From Actinomadura syzygii (GTDB lineage Bacteria; Actinomycetota; Actinomycetes; Streptosporangiales; Streptosporangiaceae): a DNA stretch of 64,000 nucleotides. Below the pieces are notes generated by a model. That model did not search any database. It saw only the letters and a list, made by a program, of their open reading frames with translations, and was not told the origin of the DNA. Location of the stretch: the NCBI RefSeq assembly GCF_008085905.1, contig NZ_VSFF01000009.1:62001-126000 (forward strand), in the 5' to 3' direction. This document shows, one piece after another, positions 31,608 through 38,849 of the stretch. Each line of letters starts with the position of its first letter. Positions within the stretch are counted from its first letter, which is position 1. A program made the translations under genes and the position numbers.

Positions 31608-32099
31608 ATGGACTACTCGGCCGTTGAGATCGGCGCGGAGAACATCTCGGCGCTGCGGTCATTCCTCCTGGAAGGACCGCCCGCCTGGGAACCGCTGCGA
31701 AGCGAGATGCACACGGACGAAGCGGCCGCCGGCTACATGTCGCTGCTTTACGGAGCGTTCTGCGTCGCGGTGCGCCGAAGGTTCACACCGTTCTACACAG
31801 ACGGAGAGATCATCCGTTTCGTGGCCGACCTGCGCATCACTGCCGGACCAGACGCACGGCTGATCAACACCCTTGCGGCCGAGGACATGATCCGCCGCGT
31901 CGTCGGCACCCCACCGCCCGAAGACACGGCCCTGGACGACGTGGAATCCGTCCTGTACGCCGAGGTCTTCATCCTGCTCTACCTGGTGAGCGAAGCGAAC
32001 TTCGACGACGCGGACCTGGACGACTTCATCCAGGACGCCGCCATCTGCGCGAAAGAATGGCTCGCCGCCCGCCACGCCGAATCCTCCACCTGGGCCTGA
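31608..32099 (+). CDS. Hypothetical protein, acidic helical
   Basis: 163 residues from ATG 31608 (MDYSAVEIG). Sequence is acidic and helical with several aromatic/aliphatic faces (AAGYMSLLYGAFCVAVRRRF, LYAEVFILLYLVSEANFDD, LDDFIQDAAICAKEWLAARH). No motif I recognise. It may be an immunity- or antitoxin-like small protein given the adjacent defence genes, but that is only context. Immediately downstream lie broken pieces of a second copy (32103-32238), showing that the family was once tandemly duplicated here. Confidence 0.6.
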   Translation: MDYSAVEIGAENISALRSFLLEGPPAWEPLRSEMHTDEAAAGYMSLLYGAFCVAVRRRFTPFYTDGEIIRFVADLRITAGPDARLINTLAAEDMIRRVVGTPPPEDTALDDVESVLYAEVFILLYLVSEANFDDADLDDFIQDAAICAKEWLAARHAESSTWA

Positions 32100-32102
32100 C
32101 CC

Positions 32103-32238
32103 ACCGGCGCGGAACTCGACGACTTCCTGCGCGATGCCCGCGCGCTCGCCGACAACTCCTGGAATGATGGATTATTCGACGCAGGATGTGCGGGCCGTGC
32201 TTTATGCCGAGGTCTTCGCGTCCGCCGCGAGGATCTGA
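32103..32238 (+). pseudogene. Remnants of a paralogue of the preceding hypothetical gene
   Basis: Two fragments resemble the preceding protein. AELDDFLRDARALADNSW (from about 32108) matches its ADLDDFIQDAAICAKEW. Then, from ATG 32167, MDYSTQDVRAVLYAEVFAS joins the family's N-terminal MDYS directly to its DVESVLYAEVF segment, as if the middle had been deleted, and stops at 32238. No intact copy remains. Confidence 0.6.
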
Positions 32239-32391
32239 GGGACCGGCGCGGCGACCTGGGGCGCGGAGCTGCGCTCTGGCGGAGGGCTGTGTCCGGAGGT
32301 GGCCGGGGTCGTCGGGCGGTATTCCGGCATCGGCGGGACGAGGCGCTCCTAAGATGATTGGGCTTGGCGGTGGTTAAAGGGGTGGTGTGGG

Positions 32392-34467
32392 GTGGCTCAG
32401 CTTGCTATTGCGGATTCGTTCATGCCGCAGTACGCGAAGTTGGAGCCGAAGGTGCGGAAGGGCGTGGACGCGGCCATCGCCAAGTTCGCCGAGCACACGC
32501 ACGCCGGGCTGCATCTGGAGAAACTCAACAATGCCAAGGATCCGCGGATCCGCACGATAAGGATCGACCAGTTCTGGCGCGGTGTGGTGCTGGCACCGGA
32601 TAAAGGGGACGTTTACTGCCTGCTCGCGGTGATGCCGCATGATGACGCGATCGCGTGGGCCAGAAGCAGGAAGTTCTCAGTGAACCAGGCGATCGGCGTA
32701 CTGGAGGTTCGGGACCAGCAGGCACTGGAGGAGATGTCCCCGGCGTTGGCGAAGGCAGCGGAAGGGACCGTCTTCCGGCTGCTCGGGCACGTCTTCGAGA
32801 AGGATCTGCTGCGGCTGGGGATCGACCGGGAGCTGATTCCGATCGTCCGGCTGCTGACCGAGGATTCGCATCTGCTGGCCTTGGAGAAGTTCCTGCCGGA
32901 GCCGCAGTACATGGCGCTGCTCGCGCTGGCGCAGGGAATGAACGTCCAGCAGACGTGGGAAGAGGTCGCGAAATACCTGACGGTCGAGGAGAAGCCGGCC
33001 GCGGTCGACCCCGACGACCTGGTGACGGCGATGCGGCGGACGCCGGGAAAGGTCGTCTTCGTCAACGGGCCGGAGGAACTTCGGGACATCCTCGCCCACC
33101 CGTTCGACATGTGGCGGGTATTCCTGCATCCGGTACAGCGGCGGGTCGCGCTCCGTCCGTCCTATTCGGGGCCCGCGCAGGTGACGGGCGGGGCCGGGAC
33201 GGGGAAGACGGTCACCGCGCTTCATCGGGCGAAGTTTCTTGCGTCCAAGGGCGGGCGCGTCCTGCTGACGACGTTCACGCGGAACCTCGCGGAGGCGTTG
33301 GAGAGGCAACTCGCCCTGCTCGTGGAGAATGCCGAGATCAGGGCGCGGATTCAGGTGAAGAACGTCGATGCCGTGTCCTACGGGATCGTCGGACGACATC
33401 ACAAGCCGGGAATCGCCGGGCCGGACGTTCTCGATCCGCTCTGGGACGAAGCGGCGGAAGGCACGCCTTTCTCGCGGACGTTCCTGGAACGGGAATGGGA
33501 GCAGATCATCCTCGCGCAGGGCCTGCAGACCGAGGACGATTACCTGGCGTGTACCCGTGCCGGACGCGGTGTCCCGCTCGGAAAGGCGCAGCGTGCGGTG
33601 GTGTGGCGGGCCCTCCAGCACGTGGCGGACGGGCTGGCGGCCGAAGGCAGGTCGACCTTCCACCAGCTCGCCAATGAGGCCGCTGATCTGGTGTCGGGAC
33701 CCGAATACGACCATGTGATCATCGATGAGGCGCAGGACATCCACACGACGCAATGGCGACTGCTGAGGCGTCTCGTCCCGGAGGGGCCCGATGACCTGTT
33801 CGTCGTCGGGGACCCGCATCAGCGCATCTACGAAAGTCACGTGTCGCTGACCAGCCTCGGCATCAATGTGCGCGGGCGCAGCACCAAACTGAGACTCAAT
33901 TATCGGACCACGCAGGAGATCCTGGCCTGGTCGGTGCCTTTGCTGGGGCACTCTCCCGCACAGGGTCTCGATGATTCAGCGGACACACTGGACGGCTATC
34001 GGTCACCGATGCACGGGCGACGCCCCGCGGTGAGGGGGTATCCGGACCTGGACGCCGAATTGGACGGTCTCGTCGAGCAAGTGCGCGCCTGGGTCGATGA
34101 CGGTGTGGAGATCGGTTCGATCGGCGTCGCCACCCGGTACGTGTGGATGGTTCGGAAAGCCGTCAAGCGGTTGAAGGAAGACGGCGTCACCGCCTATCAG
34201 GTGCCCAGTAAGTCACCGGGTGTTCAGGTCGGAACGATGCACAAGATGAAAGGTCTTGAGTTCCGGTGCATCGCGGTAATCGGGGCGGACGAGAACGCGA
34301 TGCCGTCGTCCCATGCGATCACACCGGAGGACGAGGACGCCAAGGCGCACGCGCAGGACGTCCAGAAGGAGCGGTGCCTGCTCTTCGTGGCTTCGACACG
34401 GGCGCGCGACAATTTGTACGTGTCGTTCGCGGGTTCGCCGAGCCCATTCTTGCCCGGGGTGCCCTAG
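32392..34467 (+). CDS. UvrD/Rep-type helicase with N-terminal RelE/ParE-like domain
   Basis: 691 residues from GTG 32392. Residues 1-105 look like a RelE/ParE-superfamily fold (FAEHTHAGLHLEKLNNAKDPRIRTIRIDQFWRGVVL, then LLAVMPHDDAIAWARSR). The superfamily-1 helicase follows: Walker A TGGAGTGKT (about residue 266), motif Ia LLTTFTRNLAEAL, motif II HVIIDEAQDI, motif III FVVGDPHQRIY, motif IV RLNYRTTQEIL, motif V VQVGTMHKMKGLEF and motif VI LLFVASTRARDNLYV. All are intact, so it should be an active 3'-5' DNA translocase. Convergent with the kinase gene, sharing CTAG at their stops. Likely a defence or DNA-repair helicase. Confidence 0.93.
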   Translation: MAQLAIADSFMPQYAKLEPKVRKGVDAAIAKFAEHTHAGLHLEKLNNAKDPRIRTIRIDQFWRGVVLAPDKGDVYCLLAVMPHDDAIAWARSRKFSVNQAIGVLEVRDQQALEEMSPALAKAAEGTVFRLLGHVFEKDLLRLGIDRELIPIVRLLTEDSHLLALEKFLPEPQYMALLALAQGMNVQQTWEEVAKYLTVEEKPAAVDPDDLVTAMRRTPGKVVFVNGPEELRDILAHPFDMWRVFLHPVQRRVALRPSYSGPAQVTGGAGTGKTVTALHRAKFLASKGGRVLLTTFTRNLAEALERQLALLVENAEIRARIQVKNVDAVSYGIVGRHHKPGIAGPDVLDPLWDEAAEGTPFSRTFLEREWEQIILAQGLQTEDDYLACTRAGRGVPLGKAQRAVVWRALQHVADGLAAEGRSTFHQLANEAADLVSGPEYDHVIIDEAQDIHTTQWRLLRRLVPEGPDDLFVVGDPHQRIYESHVSLTSLGINVRGRSTKLRLNYRTTQEILAWSVPLLGHSPAQGLDDSADTLDGYRSPMHGRRPAVRGYPDLDAELDGLVEQVRAWVDDGVEIGSIGVATRYVWMVRKAVKRLKEDGVTAYQVPSKSPGVQVGTMHKMKGLEFRCIAVIGADENAMPSSHAITPEDEDAKAHAQDVQKERCLLFVASTRARDNLYVSFAGSPSPFLPGVP

Positions 34468-35966
34468 TCCTGGGCCAGGTCGTCGAGCAGTGCGCGAAGG
34501 CCGGGGATCTGGACGTGGCCGTCGCCGAAGCTGGCGGTCAGGTCGGCCAGGAGTTCGGCGAGTTCCTTGCGTGCCTCGCCCGTCCGGCCCGCCGCGAGTT
34601 TGAGACGTCCTACCCGTTCGCGGACGCGGAGAGTCAGTGCGTCATGCGGGCTGCCGCCTGAAAGGTCGTCCAGAAGTTCCTGCAAATGGCTGAGGGCGAC
34701 GGCTGTGGCTCCCAGGTGGGCTTGGCAGACGGCTTCTTGCTCCCGGCAGATCAAGACGTGCGGGTCGTCCGGGCCGTACCACTCGGCCAGGGTCACGGCG
34801 GCGGCGCGGTAGGCGTGGACGGCCCGGCGGTAGTCACCGCCCTGGAACAGGACCTCGGCCAGGTCAAGGCACATCCCCATGTATTCGGGGTCTTCGTCGC
34901 CCAATGCCAGGCCCGCCGGTCCGGTCAGGTCGGAGAGGAGTTCCGCGGCCTGCGTGTAGCGGCCCTCACCGGCCAGGTGGGCCGCTTCCGCGCGCGCTCG
35001 GACGACCTCGTCAATGGTGGGCAATCCGGCAGGTTCTTTAGGGCGAGCCAAGGGGGCCGTACCGGTTACCTTGATCCGGCTGATCGCATGGGCGTAATGG
35101 TGTTGCAGGGCGATCGTGTCGATGATTCCCGGCAAGGGATCCAGTGCCGAGACGAATTTCAAGAGTCGGGTGTATACCTCGTCGGCGTTCCCCGGCCGGT
35201 CGCCCGGTTGCTTGGCCAGGAGGTGCAGGACGAGCGTGTCCAGCCCACGCGGAACGTCGGGACGCAGATCGCGCACTGGGGTCGGGTCCTCGTCCTCGTG
35301 GCGGCGCATCACCTCGTAAGGCGTCGTTCCAAGGAAGACCTTGCGGCCGGTGAGCATCTCGTACAAGACGCAGCCGAGGGAGTACAGATCGCTCTGCGGG
35401 CCTGGGCTTCCGTACACCTGCTCTATCGCCGTGTAGCCCGGCGTGTAGGGCGCACCCAATCCGGTGGTCGTTCGCCGCACGTCGCCTGGCCCGAGCCCCA
35501 CAGCGGCACCGAAATCGAGGACTTTCACCGAGCCGTCAGGGCAGAGCATCAGATTGCTCGGTTTGAGGTCGCGGTGCACGAGCGGACGGCGATGCGCCAC
35601 GTTCAGCACCGCGCACACTTGGGCCGCTATGAGCGCGGCCCACGAAACGGAGAGTCGTTCTTGCGCGTCCAGGACATGGTCGACCGTCATGCCCTCGACG
35701 TACTGCATCACCAGGTAGAAGCAGCCGTCATGGCTCCCGAAGTCGTACACGGTGGGGACACCGGGATGCTCGAACCAGGCCGTGCTGCGGGCCTCTTGCT
35801 CAAAGCGCCCGACAAGGGCGTCGTCCATGACGCGGGTGAACTTGACCGCGAGGCGCCGGTCGAGGAACCGGTCGTAGGCGCGCCACACCTCACCCATGCC
35901 GCCGCGCCCGATCGCCTGGTCTAGCTCGTAGCGCTCGCGCTCCCCGAGGAGATCGCCCCGCTGCAA
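34464..35966 (-). CDS. Cytosolic Ser/Thr protein kinase with TPR-like C-terminus
   Basis: 500 residues from TTG 35966, which has GGAGGAGG 6-7 nt upstream. Kinase domain: IGRGGMGEVWRAYD glycine loop, AVKF lysine, LVHRDLKPSNLML catalytic loop, VKVLDFGAA (DFG), APYTPGYTAIEQ activation segment, SDLYSLGCVLYEMLTG. Residues about 330-500 are helical hairpins of TPR type (AGEGRYTQAAELLSDL..., FQGGDYRRAVHAYRAAAVTL). No transmembrane helix or PASTA domain, unlike housekeeping PknB. It lies 39 bp downstream of the methylase gene in the same direction, so they form an operon. Confidence 0.93.
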   Translation of the reverse strand: MQRGDLLGERERYELDQAIGRGGMGEVWRAYDRFLDRRLAVKFTRVMDDALVGRFEQEARSTAWFEHPGVPTVYDFGSHDGCFYLVMQYVEGMTVDHVLDAQERLSVSWAALIAAQVCAVLNVAHRRPLVHRDLKPSNLMLCPDGSVKVLDFGAAVGLGPGDVRRTTTGLGAPYTPGYTAIEQVYGSPGPQSDLYSLGCVLYEMLTGRKVFLGTTPYEVMRRHEDEDPTPVRDLRPDVPRGLDTLVLHLLAKQPGDRPGNADEVYTRLLKFVSALDPLPGIIDTIALQHHYAHAISRIKVTGTAPLARPKEPAGLPTIDEVVRARAEAAHLAGEGRYTQAAELLSDLTGPAGLALGDEDPEYMGMCLDLAEVLFQGGDYRRAVHAYRAAAVTLAEWYGPDDPHVLICREQEAVCQAHLGATAVALSHLQELLDDLSGGSPHDALTLRVRERVGRLKLAAGRTGEARKELAELLADLTASFGDGHVQIPGLRALLDDLAQD

Positions 35967-36005
35967 CTCGCACCTCCTCCGGCCCGTGGACGCAGCGTAC
36001 CCGCG

Positions 36006-37961
36006 TCAGCCGGGCGGGCGGAGGGCTCCGGCGCCCAGTCCTTCGAGGCCGAGGCGCAGCACGTCCACACCCAGTTCGTGGGTCTCGCGGAGGGCTGCTT
36101 CCAGTTCGGTGAGCGCGCGGAACGCCGACCCCAGCACGGTCTGCTCGACGAGGGTGAGGCGGGGCAGGCGGGCTCGGCGGAGATCGAACCGGGCGGACGA
36201 GGTGGAGCTGCGGAGCCGCGCGCCCTGTGCACCGAGGAGCAGCCAGCCGGCGACGAAGTCGGGATCCGTCCGGGAGGGGTCGACCCGGACGAGCGCCAGT
36301 CCGGGGCCGAGGATCGGCCCCTCCGCCGTCATCACGCGCGCGGCCGGACGGCGCGCGGCCAGGGAAACGACGATGTCCCCCGGGGCGATCCAAACGTGGC
36401 CGTCGTCGGGCGCGGCCCTCCCGGTGGCGTCCCTACGCTGCGCGAGGTCGTCGATGGTCAGCATGGGCACCGTGCCCGTCCTGCCCATCCGTATCCGGGG
36501 TGGGGGGCGCAGTATCTGCAGCACACCAGCCTTGGCGAGTTCACCGAAAGTCGTCATGGGAATGTCAGCGCGCATTGGGGCGCGCTTGAGCGAGGACAGT
36601 TCGGCGATGGTCTGGGGCAGTTCCGTGGCCTTCTTCTGGAGGAGTTCGCGGGCGGCGTCGAACGAGCCCTCCGTCGCGGGCGTTGTCCGTTGGGGAAGGT
36701 AGCGGGCGGGTGTGAGATCGACCTCGTCGTCCAGTAGGTCGATGATGCGGACGACGACACTGGAACCCGTCCGCTCGTCCTTGCCCTTGAGGTAGCGGCG
36801 GTAGGCGTCGAGCGCGATTTTCCCGAAGTTCTCCGGGTCGGACGAAGTGTCGACCATCAGAACGTCGTCCGCGGGCTGGTCTCCAGAGGACGGACGGCGA
36901 AGAACCCACACGGTCAGTGCGACGGCCATATTCGGCACCGCGCCGGAGGGTAGCCCTATGACGGCACGCAACGCGCCACGGCGAAGCAGTTTTGCGCGGA
37001 CACGACGTCCCGAACGGCGGTTCGCGACGGCCGGGGGCATGAGGATGACGACCGTCCCGCCAGGGCGCGTATGAGCGAGCCCGTGTTGAAGCCACGCCAA
37101 CTCCGATTCCATACGCGGAGGCAGCCCGTACTCCCAGCGCGGGTCCCCGGTCAACCGCTCGTAGCCCCAACCCCGATCGTTGAAGGGCGGGTTGGTCGCG
37201 ACCAGATCGACCGTCTGCCCAGGGAACGCGTCGTCCAGGAGCGAGTCGCCTGGGCGAACCTCGGCCGGGGCACCGCGCAACGCCAACTGGATGGCGGACA
37301 TACGCGCGGTCGTCTCGTCGATCTCCTGACCGAGGAGCAGTTCCACGTCCTTGAACAGATCGTTCGCCAGGTTGAGGTACGCACCGGTGCCGCACGCCGG
37401 ATCCAGGACGGTCCTGGCCGGTCCCCCGAGTTCGAGCATCAGCCGTATGACCGGCTCAGGGGTGAGATAGACGCGGCGACTGTGGTGCTCCAGATAACGG
37501 GTGCGGAGGAAGTCGAACGTGTCGGCGACACCCAGTTCGTCCACAAGCGGCGAAAGGGCGCGCGCAATGGGGACCGCAGACGGCGGCACCTCGTCAAGGT
37601 GTTCGCGTAGGGAGCGCTCTACCTGCTGGTCTGGAACGTCCGCCACCTCGAATTCGGGGTGCGCGCGGAGATGGAGCAGGAACGCACCCGCGAAAGTGAG
37701 CACGTCGGCGAGTTCGACGTCCCCGGCCGCCGCCTGCCGGAGCGTCTGCCAGACGCGCTCCCGGACGGGCGAGTCGGCCAGCTTGCCCTGACCGCGAAGC
37801 CAGTCCTCGACCTCGGCGAGGGAGAACGTCGGGCTGGCCGCCGTCCCGCCCACGGGCTGGGGAAAGTCGTCATGGCGGCGGCGCCAGTTGCTCACCGCGG
37901 CCCGCCCCACCGCGGCCAGCCGGGCGATATCGGCCGCGGTCACCGTCGCATCGCTCGACAC
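36006..37961 (-). CDS. N6-adenine DNA methylase with N-terminal helix-turn-helix and C-terminal specificity-like region
   Basis: 651 residues from GTG 37961 (GGAGGGAG upstream). Residues 1-60: ADIARLAAVGRAAVSNWRRRHDDFPQPVGG, a MerR/excisionase-like DNA-binding start. Middle: HsdM-type methylase with VYLTPEPVIRLMLELGG, LDPACGTGAYLNLA (SAM site) and LVATNPPFNDRGW (catalytic NPPF). Residues about 470-651 (FGELAKAGVLQIL..., HVWIAPGDIVVSLAARR, then paired helices) resemble one HsdS target-recognition half. No restriction subunit gene is adjacent; kinase and helicase genes are. The set recalls phage-growth-limitation-like systems pairing PglX-type methylase with PglW-type kinase. Confidence 0.92.
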   Translation of the reverse strand: MSSDATVTAADIARLAAVGRAAVSNWRRRHDDFPQPVGGTAASPTFSLAEVEDWLRGQGKLADSPVRERVWQTLRQAAAGDVELADVLTFAGAFLLHLRAHPEFEVADVPDQQVERSLREHLDEVPPSAVPIARALSPLVDELGVADTFDFLRTRYLEHHSRRVYLTPEPVIRLMLELGGPARTVLDPACGTGAYLNLANDLFKDVELLLGQEIDETTARMSAIQLALRGAPAEVRPGDSLLDDAFPGQTVDLVATNPPFNDRGWGYERLTGDPRWEYGLPPRMESELAWLQHGLAHTRPGGTVVILMPPAVANRRSGRRVRAKLLRRGALRAVIGLPSGAVPNMAVALTVWVLRRPSSGDQPADDVLMVDTSSDPENFGKIALDAYRRYLKGKDERTGSSVVVRIIDLLDDEVDLTPARYLPQRTTPATEGSFDAARELLQKKATELPQTIAELSSLKRAPMRADIPMTTFGELAKAGVLQILRPPPRIRMGRTGTVPMLTIDDLAQRRDATGRAAPDDGHVWIAPGDIVVSLAARRPAARVMTAEGPILGPGLALVRVDPSRTDPDFVAGWLLLGAQGARLRSSTSSARFDLRRARLPRLTLVEQTVLGSAFRALTELEAALRETHELGVDVLRLGLEGLGAGALRPPG

Positions 37962-38051
37962 AGCACTCCCTCCGCCGACCGAACGATCTCACCCTAGCGC
38001 CCACCAGCCTCGATCCTCCGGTTGACTCAGTTCACGCCGTTCATACTGCCG

Positions 38052-38115
38052 AGTATACGATCACAGTACTGTAGTGAAAATCCAGGTTGATTGTATTCAC
38101 AGCTAGCTGTATGGT
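38052..38115. promoter_or_regulatory. Divergent promoter region with palindromic operator
   Basis: Leftward, toward the methylase: -10 TATACT (complement of 38052-38057) with TTTTCA 17 bp upstream. Between them is the perfect palindrome ACAGTACTGT (38063-38072). Rightward: TTGATT (38087-38092), 17-bp spacer, TATGGT (38110-38115), a good sigma-70-like promoter. The strong rightward promoter has no confident gene behind it. Confidence 0.55.
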
Positions 38116-38849
38116 TGGCTGCGCTTGACAGTCCACACCGTTCGGCCCGGAGGTCCCGCCGACCAAGGGCGGCTGATCAATCTGGTCAACGGGCTGACCG
38201 GCTTGAACGTCCCTCCAATAGCACAGGACTCGTTCCAGCACCGCGGAGCAGAGTTGACCGCCTCGCGACGCAGGCGCGAATCGTCGCACCACAACTGCAG
38301 CACGTAGCTCCTGGGCGTGCCGTAGGAGCTGACACGGACGAGGGAGAACCCGGACACGAAGGGACCTGAGCGAGAAGGGACCTGAGCGAGGGAGAAGGTC
38401 TCGCTACGACCGTCCGTCGTGGAACGGGCGTTGAAGTGGGAGGTGGGCAGAATGAGGCGCGATGCGCGGACGTCCTGTCATCCCCCGAGAGCCCGGCTGC
38501 GGAGTCCTCGCAAAGGTCGCCGAACAGCCCCGCGGAGCGCGCGATCAGCCGCAGCAGCGTCCGGCGGTTGCACGGCAGCCCCTGGGAGCGGCGGGCTGCT
38601 CTGGTCGGGGATATTGGGGAGTCTCCGGGGATGGCGGAGGCTGAGCTGGCCACGCATACGGCTCGCTTCCTCGGGTGGAACCGTCGCGGCTCCGACATCT
38701 CACTCGCTTTTGTGGACGACCTGCTGAGACTCCAGGACGAAGGTCTGATCGAGGGTGTGCCGGATCGCATCCTCCTTCGGTGACGCCCATGTCGCGTCGA
38801 CGCGAGAGTGGAAGCCGCACATACCGGGATCGTGCGGGAGGATTGGGGG
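38116..38849. other. Gene-poor stretch with degenerate ORFs before the AfsR-like gene
   Basis: About 730 bp. A 60-codon frame opens at TTG 38125 just after the rightward promoter, but has no recognisable features. A 50-codon frame at 38631-38783 (MAEAELATHTARFLGWNRR..., ending EGVPDRILLR) looks more protein-like and may be the tail of a decayed gene. A 16-bp tandem duplication, GAAGGGACCTGAGCGA, occupies 38358-38389. I regard the stretch as the right-hand edge of the accessory region. Confidence 0.4.

Noticed and set aside
36006..37961. Ordinary type I restriction-modification locus
   Set aside because: No HsdR gene or separate HsdS gene is nearby; neighbours are a kinase and a RelE-UvrD helicase.
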